In this document: one piece after another, positions 42,823-50,470 of the stretch | Layout of the letters: the number at the start of each line of letters is the position of its first letter | Numbering within the stretch: the stretch's first letter is position 1 | Assembly: GCF_012958305.1 (NCBI RefSeq) | Contig: NZ_JABBYO010000002.1 | Coordinates: forward strand, 372,001-436,000 | DNA length: 64,000 bases | Reading direction: 5' to 3' | Source: Tautonia rosea | GTDB lineage: Bacteria > Planctomycetota > Planctomycetia > Isosphaerales > Isosphaeraceae | Notes under the pieces: generated by a model | Databases searched by the model: none | Told to the model about the DNA's origin: nothing | What the model saw: the letters and a program-made list of their open reading frames with translations, nothing else | Made by a program: the position numbers and the translations under genes

Positions 42823-45474
42823 ATGAGAGCGACCGCCGTGATCTGGTCCGTGATGGCCCTGGCGACGTTGGCGTCGCCGCTGGTTCCCATCCCTCAAGCC
42901 ATCGCCGAAGCTGAAGCCCCGGAGCGTCTCTCGCTCGAAAAGGGGGACCGGATCATTATGATCGGGAATACCCTGGCCGAACGGATGCAGTACTTCGGCC
43001 ACTGGGAAACCCTGCTCCACAGCCGCTTCCCCGAACTGGAGCTGGTGGTCCGGAACCTCGGCTGGTCGGCCGATGAGTTGACCTTGCGCCCTCGGTCGCA
43101 GGACTTCCAGGACCACGGCCATACGCTTCACGACCACGAGCCCGACGTCGTGATCGCCGCCTTCGGCTTCAATGAGTCCTTCGCCGGTCCTGAGGGTCTG
43201 GACGGCTTCCGCCGCGACCTGGAAGCGTTCATCGATGAGACGACCTCCACCGCCTACAATGGCGAGGCGCCGCCGACGCTCGTGCTGCTCTCCCCGATTG
43301 CTCACGAGGACCTCGACACGCGAACCCTCCCCGACGGCTCGACCAACAACGAGAACCTCGCCCTCTATACCGAGGCAATGGCCGACATTGCCCAGGCCAA
43401 GGGGGTCCTGTTCATCGACCTCTTCCACCCAACTCACGAGCAATTTGAGGCGGACGATGAGCCCTGGACCTTCAACGGTGTCCACCTGACCGACGACGGC
43501 TATCGTAAGCTCGCCCCAATCCTCGACGAGTCCCTCTTCGGCCCCCGCCCAGGCCCTGACTCGATCGCAGCCGATCTGGACGCACTGCGCGCCGAGGTTC
43601 TGGAGAAGAACAAGCAGTTCTTTTATGATCATCGCGCGGTCAACGGATTTTATATCTACGGCGGCCGCAAAGAGCCCTTCGGCGTGGTCAATTTCCCGGC
43701 TGAATTCGCAAAGCTTCGCAAGATGATCGCCGTCAGAGACGGTCGCATCTGGCAAGTCGCCCGTGGCAACTACGTGTCCGACACGATCGACGATTCCGGA
43801 ACCGGGGAGTTCGTCGAGATCGAGAGCAACGTCCAGGGGCCCATCAAGATCACCTCTCCCGAGGAGGCGCTGGAGAGCTTCACCCTGCCCGAAGGCTTCG
43901 AAATCAATCTCTTCGCCTCCGAACAGGACTTCCCCGACCTGAAAAACCCTTGTCAGTTCGCCTTCGACGCCAAGGGCCGCCTCTGGGTCACGACCATGGA
44001 GTCGTACCCGATGTACCTGCCCGGCACCCCCGTCGATGACAAGGTCCTAATTCTCGAAGACACCGATGGCGACGGTAAGGCCGACAAGCAAACGATTTTT
44101 GCCCGAGGCTTGCACGTCCCGACTGGGATCGAACTGGGAGACGGTGGCGCTTATGTCGCCCAGCAGCCCAACCTGGTGTTTATCAAAGATACCGACGGCG
44201 ACGACATCGCCGACGATTACTCCTTCCGCCTCCACGGGTTCGACTCGGCCGACTCGCACCACTCGATCAGCGCCTTCACCTGGGGCCCCGACGGCGCGCT
44301 TTACTTCCAGGAAGGCACGTTCCACCACTCTCAGATCGAGACCCCCCACGGCCCGACCCGCGTCAAGAACGCCGGGGTGTTCCGCTACGAGCCGTTGACC
44401 GAGAAGCTGGACATCTTCGTCTCCTACCCGTTTGCCAACCCCTGGGGCCACTACTTCGACCGTTGGGGCCAGAACTTCGTGGCCGACGCCTCCGGTGGTG
44501 CGAATTACTACGGCACTGCCTTCTCCGGCGATGTCGATTACCCGCGCAAGCATCCGAGGCTCAACGAGTTCCTCGTCAAGCAATGGCGGCCGACCTCCGG
44601 TTGCGAACTGGTTTCCAGCCGCAACTTCCCGGATGAGATGCAGGGCAACTACCTGATCAACAACTGCATCGGCTTTCACGGCGTCCTCAACTACGCGATG
44701 CGCGAGGAAGACTCGGGCTTCGCGGCCGACCCGGCCGAGCCGCTCCTGCGGTCAAGCGACACCAACTTCCGCCCGGTCGATCTCGAATTTGGTCCCGATG
44801 GTGCCCTCTACCTCGTCGACTGGTTCAACCCGCTGATCGGCCACATGCAGCACTCGATTCGCGACCCGAACCGCGACGCCATTCACGGCCGGATCTGGCG
44901 GATCCATTACACCGGCAAGCCCCTGGTCGAACCGGCCAAGATCGCCGGTGAGCCGATCCCGGCCCTGCTCGACCTACTCAAGGAATACGAGGACCGTACC
45001 CGCTACCGAGCCCGGATCGAGCTGCGAACCCGAGACACCGACGAGGTCCTCTCCGCCCTCAAGGACTGGGTCGCCAACCTCGACCAGAACGATCCCGAGT
45101 ACTGGCGTCACATGCTCGAAGCCCTCTGGGTCCACCAGCAGCACGACGTCGTCGATCAGGACTTCCTGCGAACCCTTCTGACTTGCCCCGAGCCAAAGAC
45201 CCGCGCCGCCGCCACCCGAGTGCTCGGCTACTGGCGAGACCGGCTCGACGACCCGCTCGGCTTGCTTCAGCAGCAGGTCAACGACGATCACCCCCGCGTC
45301 CGGCTCGAAGCCGTCCGCGCCCTGAGCTTCTTCAAGGGTGAAGACGCTCTCCTCGCTCAGGAAATCGCCCTCGAATCGCTCCTTCATCCCCAGGATTACT
45401 ACCTGGAATACACCCTGAATGAGACGAATGCGACGCTGAGCGAGCGCATCCTGAAGCTCACTTCCGAGGAATGA
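42823..45474 (+). CDS. SGNH-hydrolase/PVC dehydrogenase fusion without cytochrome domain
   Basis: The 883-residue exported protein has a signal peptide (ALATLASPLVPIPQAIAEA) and an SGNH/GDSL-like domain (about residues 35-250). Block I reads IIMIGNTLAERM, i.e. GNT where the usual GDS stands, while the later NGVHLTDDGY block keeps the His. A PVC-type dehydrogenase propeller (about 370-720: FEINLFASEQDFPDLKNPCQFAFDAKGRLWVTTMESYP, LILEDTDGDGKADK) and a short HEAT-like helical end follow. There is no CxxCH; the gene 346 bp downstream supplies a separate cytochrome. Likely periplasmic, with a sugar-derived substrate (inference). Confidence 0.85.
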   Translation: MRATAVIWSVMALATLASPLVPIPQAIAEAEAPERLSLEKGDRIIMIGNTLAERMQYFGHWETLLHSRFPELELVVRNLGWSADELTLRPRSQDFQDHGHTLHDHEPDVVIAAFGFNESFAGPEGLDGFRRDLEAFIDETTSTAYNGEAPPTLVLLSPIAHEDLDTRTLPDGSTNNENLALYTEAMADIAQAKGVLFIDLFHPTHEQFEADDEPWTFNGVHLTDDGYRKLAPILDESLFGPRPGPDSIAADLDALRAEVLEKNKQFFYDHRAVNGFYIYGGRKEPFGVVNFPAEFAKLRKMIAVRDGRIWQVARGNYVSDTIDDSGTGEFVEIESNVQGPIKITSPEEALESFTLPEGFEINLFASEQDFPDLKNPCQFAFDAKGRLWVTTMESYPMYLPGTPVDDKVLILEDTDGDGKADKQTIFARGLHVPTGIELGDGGAYVAQQPNLVFIKDTDGDDIADDYSFRLHGFDSADSHHSISAFTWGPDGALYFQEGTFHHSQIETPHGPTRVKNAGVFRYEPLTEKLDIFVSYPFANPWGHYFDRWGQNFVADASGGANYYGTAFSGDVDYPRKHPRLNEFLVKQWRPTSGCELVSSRNFPDEMQGNYLINNCIGFHGVLNYAMREEDSGFAADPAEPLLRSSDTNFRPVDLEFGPDGALYLVDWFNPLIGHMQHSIRDPNRDAIHGRIWRIHYTGKPLVEPAKIAGEPIPALLDLLKEYEDRTRYRARIELRTRDTDEVLSALKDWVANLDQNDPEYWRHMLEALWVHQQHDVVDQDFLRTLLTCPEPKTRAAATRVLGYWRDRLDDPLGLLQQQVNDDHPRVRLEAVRALSFFKGEDALLAQEIALESLLHPQDYYLEYTLNETNATLSERILKLTSEE

Positions 45475-45501
45475 TCCTGACTGGATTCTGAGGGGTGGGT
45501 C

Positions 45502-45552
45502 CTTGCCTGCTTCCTCATAAGAGCCGTCTGCCTGCTTCCTCATAGAGCCGTC
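45502..45552. repeat. Two direct copies of a 25-bp unit
   Basis: The unit TGCCTGCTTCCTCATA(A)GAGCCGTC occurs twice in tandem, differing by one A. It lies just after the SGNH/PVC gene. Confidence 0.6.
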
Positions 45553-45572
45553 CCTGAGACGCTCCCCTCCCA

Positions 45573-45704
45573 ACCCTCTCCCCCGTTCGCGGGGGAGAAG
45601 GTGGCCGGAGGCCGGGTGAGGGGGCTCCGGCCGGCTCGCAAGCTGCACCGTCCTCACGCTGGTCCCCTCACCACAATCCTTTCCCCCGCAATCGGAGGCG
45701 AGGG
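45573..45704. repeat. REPIN-like pair of inverted palindromic elements
   Basis: The first element (45573-45623) contains a CTCCCCC/GGGGGAG hairpin with a 6-nt loop and a GGCC-GGA-GGCC hairpin, and ends GGGTGAGGGG. The second (45664-45704) starts CCCCTCACC and ends GGAGGCGAGGG, a degenerate inverted copy. Two inverted REP sequences about 40 bp apart match the REPIN/BIME architecture. Confidence 0.6.
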
Positions 45705-45819
45705 TGACGGACCCAACGTCTCGCGACAATCACCGACTCGACTTTCTCCTGCTGCAGTGATCCAACCCCGCCCCTTTCCCCCTCCTGAACCGCCCTCGAA
45801 GCCCGACCGAGGTTTCCCG

Positions 45820-47646
45820 ATGATGCCGACCCTTTCGTCGCTCCCAAGAAGATCAACCTGCCTTCGTCTCTCGATGCTTGTCGTCCCGATGCTTCTGGCC
45901 GGTCTCCCTGTCGCCGTCCGTGCTCAGGAACAGGAAAGTGCGATGGTCCGGATGCTCCGGAGCGGACGGGTCCCTGATGATCGTCAGGGGACGCTCATCA
46001 CCCTGATTGGCCGTCAGGGGTCTCCCACCGACCTCGGCTTCCTGCTCGAACTGGCCACCGATCCGGACCTTGCGTCCGACGCCAACCGTCGTCTCGCCAT
46101 CGAGGCCCTGACCCAGGCCGCCCGCAACCGAAGCGTTTTCCCTGAGGGGGATCGAACCCGGATTGCCGCCCTCATCCAGGGGGACGCCGCCCTGGACGAT
46201 GACGAGGCCCGCCTCTCGGCCATCCAGCTCGCTGGTGCCTGGAAGGTCGAGGAGGCCAGTGAAACCCTCGCCGTCATCGCCGCCAACTCCGACGACCCCC
46301 GAGCTTTGCGTGAGGCGTCGCTGATCGCCCTTGCCGAGATCGGTGGCCCCGCCAGCTGCAAGGCGATCGAATCGCTCGCCAGTCCCGAACAGCCGCTCTC
46401 TGTCCGGGTTCCGGCAATCGCCGCTCTGGTCAGCCTCGATGTCGATGCCGCCGCCGGTCGGGCCGTAGCCGCGCTAGCCGAGGGAATCGGCGATCTCGAC
46501 GACGTTGCTCCCCTAATGAGCGCCTTCCTTGACCGCCAGGTCGGTCCCGAACGACTCGCAGCCGAGATCCGTACGCAAAGGCTCGCCGCCGATCCGGCCA
46601 AAGTGGCCCTCCGCTATCTCTACTCGGTGGGTCGGACGGACGCCCCGCTCGTCTCGGCCCTCAGCGATGCCGCCGGCATCAACGCCGATCCTGAGCCCCT
46701 GTCGGACGCCGAAATGCAAGCAATGATCGCCGACGTCCGAACCCACGGCGACCCCGAGCGCGGCGAGCGCATCTTCCGTCGCGAGGACGTCAACTGCACC
46801 AAGTGCCACGCCATCAGCGGAGCCGGCGGCAACGTCGGTCCCGACCTCAGTGCGATCGGCGCGAGTTCACCTCCCGATTACTTGATTCGGTCGATCATCT
46901 ATCCCGAAGAAGCGGTCAAGGAGGAGTACGGGGTTAAGACCGTCCTGACGATCGACGGTCAAATCTTCCAGGGGGTGATCAAGGAGTCGAGCGCCGAACG
47001 TCTCGTCCTCCGAGAGGCGACGGGAGTGGACCGCGTCATCCCCGTGGATGACATCGAGGACGAGAAAGCCGGCGGCTCGATCATGCCCGCCGGCCTGGTC
47101 AACTTCCTCACCCGAGACGAATTCGTCGATCTCGTCGCCTTCCTCGATCAGCTTGGCAAGCCCGGTCCGTATGCCATCCGAGCCACCCCTTCGATCCAGC
47201 GGTGGGGTGTCCTCCCCTGGCCCGACTCCGGCTCCGAGCTCGATCCCGACACCGCCGCCTCGGCCAATGTGGCCGAACTTCCGCCCTCGGTTGCTCAGGT
47301 TGATCCCGCCGACTGGCGACCCGCCTACGGAATGACCGGGGGCACCTTGCCGCTTGATGAAGTGACCCGAATGGTCGATGCCCCCGTGCTTGCCCTGCGA
47401 GGCGAGGTCGATGTGACCCGGTCGGGGTCCATCACCTTCTCGATCGACTCAGCCGAGGGGCTTTCCCTCTGGCTCGACGGTCAGCCGATTGACGCCGCGG
47501 ACACTGTCTCAGCCGATCTCGACCCCGGTCGACACGCCCTTGTCATCCGGGTGAACACCGAGGAACGTGCCGCGGACGGAATCAAGGTTGAGCTGGCTCG
47601 TTCCGCAGACTCGCGCGCCGATTTCACCGTCGTGGGCGGACCCTGA
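45820..47646 (+). CDS. HEAT-repeat cytochrome c protein, partner of the upstream dehydrogenase
   Basis: The 608-residue protein starts at the double ATG at 45820, where GAGG precedes and a signal peptide begins (LRLSMLVVPMLLAGLPVAVRAQ). Residues 40-300 form an Ala-rich helical HEAT-like array. A cytochrome c domain with CTKCH at 326-330 follows (PERGERIFRREDVNCTKCHAISGAGGNVGPDLSAIG), then the SIMPAGLVNFLT segment typical of PVC CxxCH proteins, and a C-terminal beta-rich portion (GSITFSIDSAEGLSLWLDGQPID) resembling a PA14-type or carbohydrate-binding fold. The propeller part is missing but stands alone in the gene upstream, so the two probably work as a split dehydrogenase. Confidence 0.85.
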   Translation: MMPTLSSLPRRSTCLRLSMLVVPMLLAGLPVAVRAQEQESAMVRMLRSGRVPDDRQGTLITLIGRQGSPTDLGFLLELATDPDLASDANRRLAIEALTQAARNRSVFPEGDRTRIAALIQGDAALDDDEARLSAIQLAGAWKVEEASETLAVIAANSDDPRALREASLIALAEIGGPASCKAIESLASPEQPLSVRVPAIAALVSLDVDAAAGRAVAALAEGIGDLDDVAPLMSAFLDRQVGPERLAAEIRTQRLAADPAKVALRYLYSVGRTDAPLVSALSDAAGINADPEPLSDAEMQAMIADVRTHGDPERGERIFRREDVNCTKCHAISGAGGNVGPDLSAIGASSPPDYLIRSIIYPEEAVKEEYGVKTVLTIDGQIFQGVIKESSAERLVLREATGVDRVIPVDDIEDEKAGGSIMPAGLVNFLTRDEFVDLVAFLDQLGKPGPYAIRATPSIQRWGVLPWPDSGSELDPDTAASANVAELPPSVAQVDPADWRPAYGMTGGTLPLDEVTRMVDAPVLALRGEVDVTRSGSITFSIDSAEGLSLWLDGQPIDAADTVSADLDPGRHALVIRVNTEERAADGIKVELARSADSRADFTVVGGP

Positions 47647-47837
47647 GCAACATCGGTAGACCCCACCAGGAGGGTGTCTCCTACGATCGGACAGGCGGAA
47701 CGCGATCCGCTCAGGTCCGTTGTTGACCTGTCGTGCGCCTGGAGAGTTCCGCTTGCCCGATGCTCCGACTCCGCTACAATCCGGGCCGGATACGGAACGG
47801 AACACACTCGACCCGCGAACTCACGGAGGATTCGCCG

Positions 47838-48515
47838 TTGAGCGGGCGCAAACGTCGAGTCGTGGCGATTCTCGTGGCCGCCATCCTCTGCGCGCTGGCC
47901 ATTGATCATCGTCACGAACTGTTCGAGAAGCGAGTGAGGGTGATCGCCCCCGGCCAACTGGTCCGGGGAGCCTGGCAGCGACCCTGGCCGTTGCGGCGGT
48001 TGATCGATCGCGAACGGGTGCGCACCATTGTCACCCTCACGGCCATCAACACGCACGACCCGAAGTACGTCATGCAACGCAAGGTCGTCGATCAGTCGGG
48101 CGTCGACTGGATCATTGTTCCCATGCGAGGCTCGACCGCCACGATTGATCAGCTTGCCGAAACTGCCGATCTGTTGGCCGATCCCGCTCGCCAGCCGGTC
48201 TTCTTCCACTGCGTTGCCGGTCATCATCGGACGAATCTTGCCCTGGCGGCTTACCGAATCCGACACGACGGCTGGTCGGCCGAGCAGGCATGGTCTGAAC
48301 TCTTGCAGTTTCCCTGGACGAGAGCCGAGGCCGACGCCGACGACCTCCGCCTGATCGAAGCCTTTGCCGCGGTCCACCGCGGCCGAGGCAAGGAGTTGCA
48401 GCATGCCCCGGAAGCGGATCTTGCGGACGATCTCCCGAAGCCTGGCGGTTCTGGTATCGTTGCTCGTGATCCTCATCGCCTGGCGATGGACGACGGGCAA
48501 CGTCGGCACCGTTGA
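47838..48515 (+). CDS. Membrane-anchored dual-specificity/tyrosine phosphatase-like protein
   Basis: The 225-residue protein has an N-terminal membrane anchor (RRVVAILVAAILCALAI) and a phosphatase-like domain with CX5R: HCVAGHHRTNLA. A TTG start at 47838 is preferred because GGAGGA lies 7 bases upstream; an ATG at 47760 is also in frame but has no such site. The last 35-40 residues run across the start and signal region of the following phosphatase gene in another frame, and look non-native. Targets unknown. Confidence 0.75.
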   Translation: MSGRKRRVVAILVAAILCALAIDHRHELFEKRVRVIAPGQLVRGAWQRPWPLRRLIDRERVRTIVTLTAINTHDPKYVMQRKVVDQSGVDWIIVPMRGSTATIDQLAETADLLADPARQPVFFHCVAGHHRTNLALAAYRIRHDGWSAEQAWSELLQFPWTRAEADADDLRLIEAFAAVHRGRGKELQHAPEADLADDLPKPGGSGIVARDPHRLAMDDGQRRHR

Positions 48516-49101
48516 ACCCGGCTCAATCTACCGGTCAGCCCAGCTCGACGCCGACTCTCTCTCTCGGCTCATCCGATCGAAAGGGATTCGGACGGTGCTC
48601 AACCTCCGCGGGCCCAATCCCGCCTCCTCCTGGTATCCTCCCGAGCGCGAGGCGACCATAAAGGCCGGTGCCACGTTGATCGACGTGCCCATGTCGTCCG
48701 ACTACTGGCTGACTCCGGAGCAGGCCAACGAGCTGATCTCACTGTTCGACTCGGCCGAACGTCCCCTCCTGGTCCATTGCCAGTTCGGGTCCGAGCGGAC
48801 CGGCCTTGTCTCCTCGATCGCCACCTTACTCCGACCCGGCAGTACTCTGTCCGAGGCGAGGAAACAGTTCTCCCTCTACTATCTCTTCCTGCCCCTGGAG
48901 GATGGCGTGGTGATGCAGGGGCATCTTCGGCAATATGAGCAATGGCTCGAAGCCGAAGGCCGATCGCATAATTCCGAAACCTTCCGCAAATGGTTCGCCC
49001 GTTCGTATCAGCCCGGCACGCCGAACCGGTCACTCTGGCCCTACAACCCCTATCCGCTCCGCGTCGTCACCCGGCCTGAGGACGCGGCAGCCCGTTACTG
49101 A
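48403..49101 (+). CDS. Second membrane-anchored tyrosine/dual-specificity phosphatase-like protein
   Basis: The 232-residue product starts with a basic-hydrophobic anchor (SLAVLVSLLVILIAW) and contains a domain with GSIYRSAQLDADSLSRLIRSKGIRTVLNLRGPNP and the CX5R active site HCQFGSERTGL. It resembles the first phosphatase in architecture, suggesting a duplicated pair. AAGGAG lies 8 bp before the ATG at 48403, which is inside the upstream gene and in a different frame; the overlap is 113 bp. A hotdog thioesterase gene follows 26 bp downstream. Confidence 0.82.
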   Translation: MPRKRILRTISRSLAVLVSLLVILIAWRWTTGNVGTVEPGSIYRSAQLDADSLSRLIRSKGIRTVLNLRGPNPASSWYPPEREATIKAGATLIDVPMSSDYWLTPEQANELISLFDSAERPLLVHCQFGSERTGLVSSIATLLRPGSTLSEARKQFSLYYLFLPLEDGVVMQGHLRQYEQWLEAEGRSHNSETFRKWFARSYQPGTPNRSLWPYNPYPLRVVTRPEDAAARY

Positions 49102-49127
49102 CGCGAAAGCCCTCGGAGCCCCAGACG

Positions 49128-49532
49128 ATGCCGGAGAGTCATGAGATCGAAATCCGGGTTCGCTATGCCGAAACCGATCGGATGGGCCTGCTGCATCACG
49201 CTAACTATCTTGTCTACTTCGAAATGGGCCGAACCGAATTGCTCCGCAGCCGAGGCGTGTCATATCGCGACGTGGAAGACTCGGGCTTCTTGCTCGTCCT
49301 CGTCGATCTCGGCTGCAAGTACAAACGGCCGGCCCGCTACGACGATCTCCTGATCCTACGCACCTCTGTCGAGCGGGTGACGCACGTCAAGATTATTCAC
49401 CGATACGAGTTACGGCGAGACAGCGAACTCCTGGCCGAGGGGCATTCCACCCTCGCCTGCATCGATCGGTCCGGACGTCCGCAGCCCTTGCCCGCCTTGC
49501 TTCGGGGGGGAGAACAGGGCGATCCCTACTGA
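49128..49532 (+). CDS. Hotdog-fold acyl-CoA thioesterase (YbgC-like)
   Basis: The 134-residue protein has the 4-hydroxybenzoyl-CoA thioesterase/YbgC signature: VRYAETDRMGLLHHANYLVYFEMGRTELLRSRG, with Asp in the catalytic position, and YKRPARYDDLLILRT further on. Such enzymes hydrolyse short- to medium-chain acyl-CoA in the cytoplasm and are often linked to the Tol-Pal region, though no tol gene is next to it here. It is the last gene of the plus-strand block; a minus-strand gene ends 24 bp further on. Confidence 0.88.
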   Translation: MPESHEIEIRVRYAETDRMGLLHHANYLVYFEMGRTELLRSRGVSYRDVEDSGFLLVLVDLGCKYKRPARYDDLLILRTSVERVTHVKIIHRYELRRDSELLAEGHSTLACIDRSGRPQPLPALLRGGEQGDPY

Positions 49533-49556
49533 TCGCCCCACCTGTGCCTCAAGGGA

Positions 49557-50033
49557 TCAGGCCCCCTCAACCTCCTCGCCGAAGAACGTTTCAGCCTCCT
49601 TGACCACCGAGGCATAAATCGCCTCAGCCTGGGCTTGATCAAGCCCGACCAGAACCCGGGCCAGGTCAAGCTTGCGCCGTTCTCGCTCGGAGAAGACCCG
49701 ATCGGCCACCGCCCGACGTACGAGCAACGTGAACTCTTCGAGCATCAAGTGCCGCATCCAGGACTCTTCAAAGCCCTTGGCACGCCCCTCCCGAACAAGC
49801 TGTTCCCAGCGAGGCTCGGAATCGGGCAGTTCATCCAGAATGTGTTTGAGTTTCCGGAGCCACTGGGTCCGGTCGTAGTCCAGAGGCGCCCCTTCCGGAG
49901 TCAATCGAGTCGGCTGGTCGGTCGCCATCTCGTCCTCAGCCAGTCCCCACGCTTCGAGCAATTTCGCCCGAGAGCGATCATCGAGGGCTGAGGCCCGGTC
50001 TCGGGCACCGTGAAGAAGGTCGAAAAAACCCAT
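49557..50033 (-). CDS. Small helical protein, possibly TerB-like
   Basis: The 158-residue protein is cytoplasmic and helix-rich. The segment RVFSERERRKLDLARVLVGLDQAQAEAIYASVVKEAETFFG has the spacing of the TerB-like helical bundle, but the match is weak. The start at 50033 (MGFFDLLHGARDR) follows AGGA. It is transcribed divergently from the DUF1592 gene. I do not assign a function. Confidence 0.6.
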   Translation of the reverse strand: MGFFDLLHGARDRASALDDRSRAKLLEAWGLAEDEMATDQPTRLTPEGAPLDYDRTQWLRKLKHILDELPDSEPRWEQLVREGRAKGFEESWMRHLMLEEFTLLVRRAVADRVFSERERRKLDLARVLVGLDQAQAEAIYASVVKEAETFFGEEVEGA

Positions 50034-50470
50034 TGATCCTGCCCCCCAGAACCGGTCAGGTCGCTCATTTGTGCGGGGTCCCGACCTTGAAATCATAACC
50101 GATCATCCAGAACGCAATGTCCGGCAATCAACGCCCTGGTCAAGATGGAATCCTTCAACGGTTGGCCGGGCCGGGCCGCAACCACATGATGGCATTGTGT
50201 TTGCACCATTAGTGCGGACAGCGGCGTGTCCATGCACCCGCCGCATCGCGAAGTTCCCGTGCCGGGGACCGTTTTCTGTCCGTGATCCAGTGAGCGATTC
50301 GCACCCCTGTTCCCGAGAATTCTCGGGAAAACGCGTTGAATAAGCGTTCAACATCACCGATAATGCCATGCACGAGAATCTCTGACCATCCCTCCCCCAT
50401 TCTGCTTTTCGAAGATCATTCCTCCCTGCCGGTTTGTCACTCCCCAAAGGTTCCGAGGTCAGCCAGTCTC
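50034..50470. other. Divergent regulatory region before the DUF1592 gene
   Basis: This 437-bp gap separates divergent genes and is unusually rich in symmetric elements: a GGACA-N6-TGTCC repeat at 50216-50231, a 20-bp perfect palindrome at 50310 and a GTTGAA-N6-TTCAAC repeat directly after it. A plus-strand frame is open from 50336 but lacks a signal peptide at its start, so I place the gene start at 50471. Confidence 0.5.
50310..50352. promoter_or_regulatory. 20-bp perfect palindrome plus adjacent inverted repeat
   Basis: TTCCCGAGAA followed by its exact complement TTCTCGGGAA forms a 20-bp palindrome at 50310-50329. Five bases on, GTTGAA-N6-TTCAAC spans 50335-50352. The pair lies about 120-160 bp before the cytochrome gene and could be a dimer-binding operator; no regulator gene can be tied to it here. 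Confidence 0.5.

Larger units (their letters stand above)
45475..45819. other. Intergenic region with direct repeats and a REPIN-like element
   Basis: This 345-bp gap between two PVC genes holds a doubled TGCCTGCTTCCTCATA...GAGCCGTC unit (about 45502-45552) and, from 45573, a pair of inverted palindromic elements. No gene is recognised in it, although the downstream frame is open through part of the gap. Confidence 0.6.

Noticed and set aside
45601-45819. N-terminal extension of the cytochrome protein
   Set aside because: It covers the REPIN-like element, and the signal peptide starts only at 45820, where a good ribosome binding site is found.
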